Shown piece by piece: positions 8,126-16,283 of a stretch of DNA of 41,910 bases (the stretch's first letter is position 1; the number at the start of each line of letters is the position of its first letter). This stretch comes from Candidatus Omnitrophota bacterium (lineage in GTDB: Bacteria > Omnitrophota > Gorgyraeia > Zapsychrales > Zapsychraceae), in the NCBI GenBank assembly GCA_018062515.1, contig JAGOSC010000020.1, forward strand, positions 1-41,910, read 5' to 3'. Under the pieces are notes generated by a model, which was not told the DNA's origin, searched no databases, and worked only from the letters and a program-made list of their open reading frames with translations. The position numbers and the translations under genes were made by a program.

Positions 8126-8560
8126 TCATTTTGTTTGGAATCGAAGCGGTTTATACTCCGGAAGACTCGGTAACGGAGGATTTTCCGTTTTGTTTAAGTT
8201 TGCATTTTTGACTACCGGTGCCGTTAATGGTTCGACCTTCTTCGGTGTAAATTTTGGAGCCGATTTTATTGCTTCTCGATAAACGGGTTTTGAGACAGAA
8301 CGGTCATTATAGGGTGTTTCTGTTTTTAATAAAAAATTAGGTTTTGGAGTCAATAATACTGAGGATAGATTATTCTGAGAAGCCGATAAATCGGTTAACT
8401 TAGTATTTTGCAAAATGGCGCCGAAGAAAACAAAAATGGGTTTATTGGATGATGCCTTCACCGGAACAATAAAAACAAATAAACCTAAAACAACAGAATG
8501 TAAAATAACAGAATAAAATATTGTTTTTAAATGCAGCTGGTTAAGTTGAATAGCGGGCAT
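8126..8560 (-). CDS. TonB/TolA-like protein lacking a C-terminal receptor domain
   Basis: The 144 aa have a short cytoplasmic N-terminus, one transmembrane helix (about 11-34) containing the SVILHSVVLG pattern with a Ser and His typical of TonB N-terminal helices, then a Pro/Lys-rich periplasmic region. The family's usual ~80-residue C-terminal TonB domain is absent; the protein stops after PPLPSLPEYKPL. It lies 1 bp after tolR, where tonB or tolA would be expected. It may transmit force by its extended region alone, or be a reduced relic. No frameshift is visible that would restore a C-terminal domain downstream, because that space is taken by the zinc-ribbon gene. Confidence 0.6.
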   Translation of the reverse strand: MPAIQLNQLHLKTIFYSVILHSVVLGLFVFIVPVKASSNKPIFVFFGAILQNTKLTDLSASQNNLSSVLLTPKPNFLLKTETPYNDRSVSKPVYREAIKSAPKFTPKKVEPLTAPVVKNANLNKTENPPLPSLPEYKPLRFQTK

Positions 8561-8561
8561 T

Positions 8562-8963
8562 TTAATTTTCCTGTTCGGTGGCTATGTTCACTCTCTCAAT
8601 TCCTTTATTTCTGCATGAGTTCCAAACATCCATAATTCTACCAAATGAAGCTCTGCGGTCAGCATTGATTAAAACGGAAGAATTTTTGCCGGTGGATTCT
8701 TCTAAAATCTGTTCCAGTTCCTTTTGGGTAATCACTTGATTATTCAAGTAGGTAATATTTTCCCCGGTAATCTTGATTATAATATTATCTTCTTTAATCA
8801 AGTCGCTCGTCAGAGCCTTGGGCAGTTTCACATTAATTCCCGATTGGAACGTAAAAGAAGATAAAATAAAAAAAAAGATCAACTGAAAAATTACCGTAAT
8901 GAACGGTACTGGATCTATGGGTAAATTCGGAGGCAGTCTTAAATTTCTTTTTAATTGAATCAT
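8562..8963 (-). CDS. tolR-like: TolR/ExbD-family protein with Thr in place of the key Asp
   Basis: Stator subunit of a proton-driven TolQR/ExbBD-type motor. The 133 aa have one transmembrane helix (about 20-39) and a periplasmic domain (about 60-128) with VLINADRRASFGRIMDVW near the end, a good match to the ExbD/TolR fold. In the family the helix reads P-L-I-D-V; here it is P20-F-I-T23-V, so the aspartate needed for proton passage is threonine (codon ACG on the minus strand, 8895-8897). The only nearby acid is Asp17, just outside the helix. It overlaps tolQ by 4 bp (ATGA) and precedes the TonB-like gene by 1 bp. Confidence 0.85.
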   Translation of the reverse strand: MIQLKRNLRLPPNLPIDPVPFITVIFQLIFFFILSSFTFQSGINVKLPKALTSDLIKEDNIIIKITGENITYLNNQVITQKELEQILEESTGKNSSVLINADRRASFGRIMDVWNSCRNKGIERVNIATEQEN

Positions 8964-9622
8964 ATTTGGTTAACACTGGTTTCATGTAGTTGGCCCATAA
9001 AATTAACCAGCTCAGTAGCGGCCCGTTCCATTTCTGTGGTTATTTGGTTAATTCGGTGGACAAAATAATTATAGGCCACGTGGGCAGGTATGGCGATCAG
9101 TAAACCAGCGGCGGTCGTTATTAAAGCTTGCGCAATTCCCCCCGACATATCACCGGGCGTGATAGGACTGAATGCGGCTGTTTTTACTTGAATCGTGTAG
9201 AAACAAGATATAATTCCAATGACTGTTCCTAATAATCCGATGAGCGGACAAACCTGAGCAATGGTCGCTAATGCCCCCAGCCGACTTTCAAGTTTTGGAA
9301 TTTCAAAAAGACTTGAGTCTTCGATGTGTTCTTTGATTTCTGCTCTCCCTGCGCCAAATTTAATGATTCCGGCTTTAAAAATTTTAGCCACCGGCGATTG
9401 ATACTGCTCACATATATCCAAAGCAGCGTTGATTTTATTGCTTTTAATCTGTTCAAAAACATTTGTTTTAAATTGCTGAATATCAATTTTAATAGAGGAA
9501 AAATAAATAAGTTTTTCTAAAATGATTCCTATCGCAAAAATGGAACACAATAAAAGTGGTATCATGAGCGGGCCGCCATTTTTCAATATTGACATTGCGT
9601 TTAATTGTCCAAGACTATCCAT
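8960..9622 (-). CDS. tolQ-like: TolQ/ExbB-family motor protein
   Basis: The 220 aa are typical for TolQ/ExbB, the pentameric channel-like subunit of the inner-membrane motor. Three transmembrane helices are visible at about 16-40, 117-143 and 163-190. The second and third carry the conserved patterns PLIGLLGTVIGI and GIAQALITTAAGLLIAIPA, including the Thr residues lining the proton path, so unlike its partner this subunit looks standard. It starts 18 bp after the TPR gene with AAGGGGA before its ATG and overlaps tolR by 4 bp. Assignment between TolQ and ExbB is not possible from sequence alone. Confidence 0.9.
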   Translation of the reverse strand: MDSLGQLNAMSILKNGGPLMIPLLLCSIFAIGIILEKLIYFSSIKIDIQQFKTNVFEQIKSNKINAALDICEQYQSPVAKIFKAGIIKFGAGRAEIKEHIEDSSLFEIPKLESRLGALATIAQVCPLIGLLGTVIGIISCFYTIQVKTAAFSPITPGDMSGGIAQALITTAAGLLIAIPAHVAYNYFVHRINQITTEMERAATELVNFMGQLHETSVNQI

Positions 9623-9640
9623 ATTTTCCCCTTACATAAT

Positions 9641-12118
9641 CTATTTATTGGCGTTTGTATGAATCCACTCTAGCCGCTCTTTTGCAAACTTTGTCTCGTC
9701 AGCGTTGAGCTCAACAACCTTTTGATAAGCTTGAATGGATTCTTCCCATTTTTCTTCATCTTCAAAAATTCGGCCGATTCTTAAATAGGCCTTAACCACC
9801 CAGTTTTTATCATCGGGATATAGGTATGGTATTTTCATATACTCATCAATCGCTTGCGTTGATTGGTTGAGTAATTGATAAGTATCGGCAAGCTTAAATT
9901 GAATTTCTGAATTTTTGTAAAGGCTTACTTTTGTCGTCGATCCCATCGCTTCTTTCAGAGCGGCAATGGCATTTTCATAATTTTTATTCGCTAAATGAAC
10001 GTCGGCAATCTTCACATAAGCATCGCGTTTAAATTCCGGCGATGTTGTAATAACATTTTCATAGGTTTCAAGTGCAGATTTGGGATCAAGATCTTTTGAG
10101 AAAATATCAGCAATGGCCAGTCGAGCTTTGATATATAAATCTTTGTTTGGTTTCTCGGGGATTTTATTTAAAGCCACCAACGCTTGTTCATACTGTTCCA
10201 GCGCCGCATATGATTGGCCGAGTTCGTAATAAATTAAAGAAAGGCTTTCGCTTCCCGGAAATGATTTTACAAATTGTTGATAATGATCAATCGCCACTTG
10301 ATATTGTCCTTTTTCAAGGAAGTAATCTCCCAGCCATATTAAAGATTCTTGAGATTCTTCAGAATCAGGATATTTAAAAACAATTTGTTTAAAGGCTTTG
10401 ATGGCTTCTTCGGCCTCATCTTTTTCATAAAACGATTTCGCGATGCCAATCTCGGCGGTGCGAATCATATCTCTTTTAAGTGGATAATTTTTTATAATCT
10501 TTTTGAATGTCTCTGTAGCGTTATCGTATTCTTTTAAATTAAATTGGGAAAGCCCAAGTATGTATAGCGATTCAGAGTTTAAATCATTTTCTAAAGGAAG
10601 GTTTTCCAGGAATTCAAGAATTTGATGTTTAGCAAGCACCCAATTTTCTTTTTTAAAATACGCGACCGCTAAATAATAATTAACATCAGCTAAATATCGA
10701 CTATTAGGAAAATTTGATCTTAATGTGTGAAACGACAATGTCGCCGCGTCGATTTTATCATTCTTCAGTAAGGCAATTCCTTGACGGTATTGCACATAAT
10801 CCGCGTACTGGCTCTCGGGATAATCGCGTAAGATTTGATCGTAAAATTGTATAGCTTTCTCCAGTTCTCCGTAATCCTGATAGGCATCCCCGATTTGAGT
10901 TAAGGCGCTGATTTTTACCGTCTTACTGTCGGTCCTGTCTTTTATGGCCTCAAAATTTTTAACTGATGCTTCAATATTGTTCAATTTTAAATAGGACCAA
11001 GCTAAACCAAAATAAGCTTTTTCAAGAATATCGGTGTAAGTTTTGTCATTTTTATACATGGCAATAATTCTTTGATAATATTCGACGGCGGTCGTATATT
11101 TTTCAAGATTATAATATATGTTCGCCATCCCCAGATAACCTTCAGTTATCCGCCGGCTGTTTGGGAAAGTATCGATCAGGAGCTTATAATATTTTAAAGC
11201 TTGATCAAATTCTTTAAGCTGGGTAAACAGAGTGGCCTGGCCGAGATAAACGTCGTCGGAAACGATACTTTTTTCTTGGGAAAACTGTAAAGCGGTATCA
11301 AAATTTTCACCCGCCAGTTTATACTTTTCTAATTTTAAATAACTCCAGCCAAGGCTTATTTTAGCCATAAGAATTAATTTATTATCATAGGAGATCTCAG
11401 CGGTTTTGGCGTAATAGGTTATTGCCGTCAAAGGATCGTTTAAATAATAGAAAGATTCAGCTATATAAAAGAAAGCCTCTGCCTTTTTAGTTGAGTGGGG
11501 AAAATCTTCAATATATTTTGTAAAGGCATCAATGGTTTGATTGTAATTTTTTTGATTATATTCAATTTCTCCGATTTTGAACGCAGAATCTTCAACCAGC
11601 GTATTTTCCGGAAAACGGCGGATCAGTTCGTCCAGATTTTTTCTCGCCTCATCAAATTTGTTTTCTTCAAACTCTATCCATCCAATCGAATAATATGCCT
11701 GCGGTGTAAATATTGAGTCTGGATAAAGTTCAATGAGCTGTTGGTAATGATTTTTAGCTTGTTTATAATCCACACCTTTCAGGTAGGTTTCACCCAGCCA
11801 GAATAATGTCTCATCTTTGTACTCGGTATACTGCAAAAGATTATTGAAAATATCAAAGGCATTAAGATATTGACCCTTAAAAAAATAACATTTTCCGAGC
11901 AGCAATTGAGCCGGAATTCGCTTTTGTGTCTCAGGGTATTCTTCTAATAAGTTATTGACATAACGAATAGCGACATCGTGAAATCCATCTTCAAAGGCCT
12001 TTTGAGCCACTTGAAACAGTTCGCTATCAGTATTTTGAGGATACGCAGAGGCAGCCATCAGGCTGACAGACAGAATCACAAAGAAGATTATACTTAGGTG
12101 TTTAATTTTGGTGAACAT
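9641..12118 (-). CDS. large exported TPR-repeat protein of the Tol-like cluster
   Basis: The 825-aa product (from the ATG at 12118) has a signal peptide MFTKIKHLSIIFFVILSVSL cut near residue 24, followed by TPR units over almost the whole length, roughly twenty of them, with repeated patterns such as YxLGxxY, AIxxYxKxxxxYP and FPNSR. It resembles the TPR part of CpoB/YbgF and BamD but is far longer. It is presumably a periplasmic scaffold for the TolQ/TolR-like motor 18 bp downstream. An upstream in-frame GTG at 12142 would add 8 residues but overlaps the -10 box, has no Shine-Dalgarno sequence and spoils the signal peptide, so the ATG is preferred. Confidence 0.8.
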   Translation of the reverse strand: MFTKIKHLSIIFFVILSVSLMAASAYPQNTDSELFQVAQKAFEDGFHDVAIRYVNNLLEEYPETQKRIPAQLLLGKCYFFKGQYLNAFDIFNNLLQYTEYKDETLFWLGETYLKGVDYKQAKNHYQQLIELYPDSIFTPQAYYSIGWIEFEENKFDEARKNLDELIRRFPENTLVEDSAFKIGEIEYNQKNYNQTIDAFTKYIEDFPHSTKKAEAFFYIAESFYYLNDPLTAITYYAKTAEISYDNKLILMAKISLGWSYLKLEKYKLAGENFDTALQFSQEKSIVSDDVYLGQATLFTQLKEFDQALKYYKLLIDTFPNSRRITEGYLGMANIYYNLEKYTTAVEYYQRIIAMYKNDKTYTDILEKAYFGLAWSYLKLNNIEASVKNFEAIKDRTDSKTVKISALTQIGDAYQDYGELEKAIQFYDQILRDYPESQYADYVQYRQGIALLKNDKIDAATLSFHTLRSNFPNSRYLADVNYYLAVAYFKKENWVLAKHQILEFLENLPLENDLNSESLYILGLSQFNLKEYDNATETFKKIIKNYPLKRDMIRTAEIGIAKSFYEKDEAEEAIKAFKQIVFKYPDSEESQESLIWLGDYFLEKGQYQVAIDHYQQFVKSFPGSESLSLIYYELGQSYAALEQYEQALVALNKIPEKPNKDLYIKARLAIADIFSKDLDPKSALETYENVITTSPEFKRDAYVKIADVHLANKNYENAIAALKEAMGSTTKVSLYKNSEIQFKLADTYQLLNQSTQAIDEYMKIPYLYPDDKNWVVKAYLRIGRIFEDEEKWEESIQAYQKVVELNADETKFAKERLEWIHTNANK

Positions 12119-12125
12119 GCGGGGT

Positions 12126-12153
12126 ATTATAACACTTTTCACTTACATTTCAA
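12126..12153 (-). promoter_or_regulatory. extended -10 promoter predicting a leaderless TPR-tolQR mRNA
   Basis: Minus strand: TTGAAA (12148-12153, 5/6), 16-bp spacer, perfect TATAAT (12126-12131) preceded by TGT, an extended -10. Only 7 bp separate the -10 from the ATG at 12118, so transcription should begin at or next to the start codon. It lies between uvrA and the TPR gene and can uncouple the cluster from uvrA. Confidence 0.65.
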
Positions 12154-12186
12154 TGAATCGAAGATATCAGTTTTTGTATTTAGAAA

Positions 12187-14976
12187 TTATTTATTTAATA
12201 AAGGCTTAAGATATTTTGCCGTGTGGGATTGCTTATTATCGATCAACTCTTCCGGTATTCCGGAGAAAACAACATGACCGCCTTTATCTCCTCCGTCGGG
12301 ACCAAGGTCAATGATGTAATCCGCGTTTTTGATAATATCAAGGTTATGTTCTATTACCAGGATGGTATTACCTTTGTCGACCAATCGCTGTAAAACGGTA
12401 AGAAGCTTATCAACATCGGCAAAATGAAGTCCCGTCGTTGGTTCATCTAAAATATAAAACGTATTGCCGGTCGATTGTTTACGTAATTCACTCGCCAATT
12501 TGACTCGCTGGGCCTCTCCACCGGATAATGTCGTCGCTTGTTGTCCCAGTCGTACATAACCTAAGCCAACATCATTAAGTGTTAATAATATATTTTTTAT
12601 TTTCGGAACATTATCAAATAATTTTATTCCATCAGTAACTGAGATGTCGAGGATGTCGCTAATGGAATAACCTTTAAATTGGATTTCTAACGTTTGTTTA
12701 TTAAATCTCTTTCCTTTACATGTTTCACATTGCACATAAACATCAGGAAGAAAATGCATTTCAATTTTTCGTATTCCGTCGCCTTGGCAGGCCTCACAGC
12801 GACCACCTTTCACATTAAAACTAAAACGGCCTGGTTTATAACCGCGCATTTTTGCCTCGGGTATTTGGCAAAACAAATCCCTAATATGGCTGAATAAACC
12901 TGTGTACGTCGCTGGATTCGATCTCGGCGTGCGTCCAATCGGAGATTGATCGACTTCAATAATTTTGTCGATCAGATTTACGCCCGTCATGGATTTATGT
13001 TTACCCGGTTTTTCCTTTGAGTGATAAATCGCTCTCGCTAAGGCCTTATACAAAATTTCATTTACCAGTGTTGATTTTCCTGAGCCGGAAACCCCCGTCA
13101 CACAGACAAATAATCCCAGAGGAATATCCACATCAATATTTTTTAAATTGTTTTCGCTGGCCTGTTTGATGCTCAACATACGCTTACGATCGACAGAACG
13201 ACGCTTATTCGGAGTTGAGATTTTTATTGTTCCGTTCAAATATTGTCCCGTCAGTGATTTTTTAGATTTTAAAATGCCTGCGGTTTTTCCGGCATATATG
13301 ATTTCTCCACCATATTCTCCAGCCCCCGGTCCCAAATCAATAATATAATCCGATTTACGGATGGTTTCTTCGTCATGTTCGACGACAATTAAGGTATTGC
13401 CGATGTCCCGCAATGAATGTAATGTGGCTAATAAACGTTGATTATCTTTTTGATGCAGGCCGATGCTGGGCTCGTCGAGAATATAAATGACGCCGGTCAA
13501 TCCGGAACCGACTTGCGTGGCTAATCGAATCCGCTCCGCCTCTCCACCAGACAGCGTCGAACTCATCCGATCCAACGTTAAATAATCCAGACCGACGTTA
13601 ATACAAAAATCAAGACGGCGGTTTATTTCCTTTATGATCTGTTCGCTGATTTGCACCTGCTCTTTTTTGAGTTGCATCGACGTGAAATATTGTTTGGCTT
13701 CTTTGATCGAAAATTTATTTATTTCGGCGATATTTATTCCATTAATCTTAAAAGCCAGCGCCTCTGGTTTTAGACGTACGCCATGACACGTAGGGCATGG
13801 TAAAATCGACATGAACCGTGAGATCTCATCCTTCAACCAATCGCTGTCCGTCGTGGTAAACATGCGTTCCAGATAAGGAATAACACCCTCATATGGTTTT
13901 CCCCAAATCGTATCACCGGAACCGTAAAATAAAATTTTTATAAATGAACTTTTTAATTCTTGAAAATTAGTATACGGATCTACGTCATGCAATTGCGCCA
14001 ATTCGCGCATCACAGCTCGGTAATACATTAAATAATGGCTTCTTCCCTTGGTCCGAGGAGCAATCGCATTCACCCAGGGTTTTTCACGGTCGGGAACGAG
14101 GAGCTCGGGATCAATTTCCATTCGTGTTCCCAATCCATTACAGCTTGGACAGGCTCCATACGGTGAGTTAAACGAAAATAAGCGCGGAGTCACTTCATCA
14201 ATATTAAAACCTGATTCACTGGAAAATTTTTCACTGAAAGTTTTTTCTGTATCTTGATCCGGATAAAAAATAGTAACGGAACCTTCACCAACTTCTAAGG
14301 CTGTCTCAACAGAATCCGTTAATCTTTTTTTGATCCCTTCCTTAACGGAAATACGATCAACAACAACTTCAATCGTATGTATTTTATATTTATCTAATTT
14401 AACAGGTTCAGTTATTTCTTGAATTTTTCCGTCGACACGGATGCGGGCAAATCCGGCCTTGGCAATTTCTTTAGGGATTTGACGGTATTCTCCCTTCTTT
14501 CCCTTTATTATGGGTCCGAGAATAACAATTTTCGTACCTTCTTTAGCCGTTAAAATTAGGTCAACAATTTCTTGAGCGGATTGTTTTTCAATGGGTTTGC
14601 CAGTTTTTGGATCATGCGGAACGCCGATCGTCGAGAATAAAAGGCGTAAATAATCACTGATTTCTGTCTGCGTTGCTACTGTTGAACGGGGATTTCGGCT
14701 GGTGGTTTTTTGTTCGATGGAAATCGTCGGCGACAAACCGTCAATCGATTCAACATCCGGCTTTTGAAGCTGTTCAAGAAATTGCCGGGCATAAGCGGAT
14801 AAACTCTCGACGTAGCGCCTTTGTCCTTCGGCATAAATCGTATCAAAAGCGAGGGATGATTTTCCGGAACCGCTTAAACCGGTCACGACGACAAATTGAT
14901 TCCGTGGGATTTTAAGGCTTAAATTTTTTAAATTATGTTCTTTGGCGTGTCGAATGACGATGTATTCAGGTTTCAT
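12187..14976 (-). CDS. uvrA: excinuclease ABC subunit A
   Basis: DNA-damage recognition ATPase of nucleotide excision repair, working with UvrB and UvrC (neither is in the window). The 929 aa are slightly under the usual ~940. Both ABC modules are complete: Walker A GLSGSGKSS (about 33) and GVSGSGKST (about 627), signature LSGGEAERIRLA and LSGGEAQRVKLA, each followed by ILDEP. Zinc-module cysteines appear as CPSC, CPTC, CEAC and CETC. The ATG is preceded by AAAGGG and by a good promoter. It stands between the amino-acid operon terminator and the Tol-like cluster, into which it may read through. No sign of damage or recent transfer. Confidence 0.98.
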   Translation of the reverse strand: MKPEYIVIRHAKEHNLKNLSLKIPRNQFVVVTGLSGSGKSSLAFDTIYAEGQRRYVESLSAYARQFLEQLQKPDVESIDGLSPTISIEQKTTSRNPRSTVATQTEISDYLRLLFSTIGVPHDPKTGKPIEKQSAQEIVDLILTAKEGTKIVILGPIIKGKKGEYRQIPKEIAKAGFARIRVDGKIQEITEPVKLDKYKIHTIEVVVDRISVKEGIKKRLTDSVETALEVGEGSVTIFYPDQDTEKTFSEKFSSESGFNIDEVTPRLFSFNSPYGACPSCNGLGTRMEIDPELLVPDREKPWVNAIAPRTKGRSHYLMYYRAVMRELAQLHDVDPYTNFQELKSSFIKILFYGSGDTIWGKPYEGVIPYLERMFTTTDSDWLKDEISRFMSILPCPTCHGVRLKPEALAFKINGINIAEINKFSIKEAKQYFTSMQLKKEQVQISEQIIKEINRRLDFCINVGLDYLTLDRMSSTLSGGEAERIRLATQVGSGLTGVIYILDEPSIGLHQKDNQRLLATLHSLRDIGNTLIVVEHDEETIRKSDYIIDLGPGAGEYGGEIIYAGKTAGILKSKKSLTGQYLNGTIKISTPNKRRSVDRKRMLSIKQASENNLKNIDVDIPLGLFVCVTGVSGSGKSTLVNEILYKALARAIYHSKEKPGKHKSMTGVNLIDKIIEVDQSPIGRTPRSNPATYTGLFSHIRDLFCQIPEAKMRGYKPGRFSFNVKGGRCEACQGDGIRKIEMHFLPDVYVQCETCKGKRFNKQTLEIQFKGYSISDILDISVTDGIKLFDNVPKIKNILLTLNDVGLGYVRLGQQATTLSGGEAQRVKLASELRKQSTGNTFYILDEPTTGLHFADVDKLLTVLQRLVDKGNTILVIEHNLDIIKNADYIIDLGPDGGDKGGHVVFSGIPEELIDNKQSHTAKYLKPLLNK

Positions 14977-15003
14977 ATTTGACCCTTTTCAAATAAAAAG
15001 AAT

Positions 15004-15032
15004 ATATTAGGGGAAACGTGAATGATTGTCAA
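15004..15032 (-). promoter_or_regulatory. uvrA promoter
   Basis: Minus strand: perfect TTGACA (15027-15032), 17-bp spacer, TAATAT (15004-15009, 4/6), giving a leader of about 20 nt with AAAGGG as ribosome site before the uvrA ATG. The -35 is embedded in ATTGACAAT, also seen at the rplM promoter. No LexA-type box was recognised. Confidence 0.6.
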
Positions 15033-15055
15033 TATGACAGCCAATTCTCGACGAC

Positions 15056-15090
15056 AAAAAAACAGCCCTTATTGTATTAAATAAGGGCTG
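15056..15090 (-). terminator. rho-independent terminator of the arg-lys-fol-pan operon
   Basis: A perfect 10-bp stem (15063-15072 with 15081-15090, CAGCCCTTAT arms) with an 8-nt loop is followed on the minus strand by seven T (15056-15062). On the plus strand it is followed by TTTT, so it may work weakly in that direction too. It lies 21 bp beyond the stop of the small basic repeat protein and upstream of the uvrA promoter. Confidence 0.9.
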
Positions 15091-15110
15091 TTTTATGTTG
15101 AGCGGACAAA

Positions 15111-15425
15111 CTATTTTCTTTTTGCAGCTTTTTTCTTTGTTGTAGCTTTCTTCTTTGTTGTTGTTTTCTTTGCTGCTTTCTTTTTGGTCGTTTTTTTCTT
15201 ACCACCACGAACCATTTTTGCGGCGGAGATATCACCTTGTTTATCTATGAAATATAGAAAACCAGGTTTTTTCTTTAATCCAACCTTAGCAACTTTAGTA
15301 GCTTTACCACCCTTTTGGTTGCCTCGGGCCATCTTCGCACATGAAACGTCGCCGTTTTTATCAACGAAATATAGGTATCCAGATTCTTTCTTAACACCTA
15401 CTTTTGCAACTTTTTGCGTAGCCAT
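15111..15425 (-). CDS. small basic two-repeat protein with histone-like Lys/Ala/Thr tail
   Basis: A 104-aa protein of no family I can name. It has two copies of a ~37-residue unit: residues about 5-41 and 44-79, each starting KVAKVGxKK and continuing GYLYFVDKNGDVS or GFLYFIDKQGDIS, then AKMxRG and a basic glycine-rich link. Each looks like a beta hairpin around a DKxGD turn. Residues 77-104 are nearly pure Lys, Thr, Ala and Arg, like the tail of histone H1-type nucleoid proteins. A very strong ribosome site (AAAGGGGGTGA) precedes the ATG, suggesting high expression. It is 27 bp after nadX and directly before the operon terminator. Nucleic-acid binding is a reasonable inference, not shown. Confidence 0.75.
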   Translation of the reverse strand: MATQKVAKVGVKKESGYLYFVDKNGDVSCAKMARGNQKGGKATKVAKVGLKKKPGFLYFIDKQGDISAAKMVRGGKKKTTKKKAAKKTTTKKKATTKKKAAKRK

Positions 15426-15452
15426 GCATTCACCCCCTTTACTTGGTTTAAT

Positions 15453-16283
15453 TTAGGTTCCGATTAGTATTCCTGTACAGTACTGCTTGAGTGTTTGTAA
15501 ACCGGATAAAACAGCAAGATAACTAGTCTTAGGATTATCCGGGCAAACAACATTTTCCGTTCTCGTAGAAATCCGTCCGAAATCTCCTTCCATGTCGATT
15601 TCGTGAACGTTCTTTGTATATTCAGGTGATACGATTATTTTTATGCGTAATTTTTTCGGGGCCTGAGAAGCTAAGGCAATGGTGGCGGCTACATTAATAT
15701 TTTGGGGAAAAAATTTTACTGCTTCTTGAACTGAACCGTCAAACAAAACGGTTTCTTTTTTTATTGTCGAGAGATTTATTTTTTTACTCTCTAAATATGC
15801 ATTGGACATGAAACCTTTAAGGGGTTTACGGCTTGTCAGCACAATTTTTTTGATATTGACCAGGCTCGCCGCCTTAATGGCGTCAACACCAGCAATAGCG
15901 CCCGACGGGAGCAGAATATAACACTTATTTTTTCTGGCAAGATTATATAAATATTGGGCGTTTAATAATTTTCCAACGCTCATAACTAGGACGCTTTTTT
16001 TTCCTTTAATTATTCTTTCAATGATTGAAAGCGTATCTTCAGAACTGATGGCTTCGACGACGCAATCAGAAGAATCAATAATTTGCTCAATCGATGTCTT
16101 TTTTATTGACTTTTTAAGTTTTAAATTTGTGATTAACTGGTCGATTTTCGTTGTTTGTATATCGTATAAGCCGGTAATCTTAGAATCTCTGTGCATATCT
16201 TTGCAAACACCTTGAGCGATTCGTGAACCGATTGCGCCGCAACCTATTATTCCGATTTTTACTTTATAGCCGGCCGACTTCAT
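15453..16283 (-). CDS. nadX: L-aspartate dehydrogenase (NadX/DUF108 family)
   Basis: NAD(P)-dependent enzyme converting aspartate to iminoaspartate, the precursor for quinolinate in NAD synthesis, or running in reverse. The 276 aa show a Rossmann motif G14-C-G-A-I-G19 and the family hallmark PSGAIAGVDAI, with the NVAATIALAS segment around the substrate site. Length fits the family (about 265-275). It overlaps panC by 4 bp, so the two are co-translated. No nadA or nadC is near. The tie to panC instead of NAD genes leaves open a role in aspartate-derived pantothenate or in general aspartate metabolism. Confidence 0.85.
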   Translation of the reverse strand: MKSAGYKVKIGIIGCGAIGSRIAQGVCKDMHRDSKITGLYDIQTTKIDQLITNLKLKKSIKKTSIEQIIDSSDCVVEAISSEDTLSIIERIIKGKKSVLVMSVGKLLNAQYLYNLARKNKCYILLPSGAIAGVDAIKAASLVNIKKIVLTSRKPLKGFMSNAYLESKKINLSTIKKETVLFDGSVQEAVKFFPQNINVAATIALASQAPKKLRIKIIVSPEYTKNVHEIDMEGDFGRISTRTENVVCPDNPKTSYLAVLSGLQTLKQYCTGILIGT

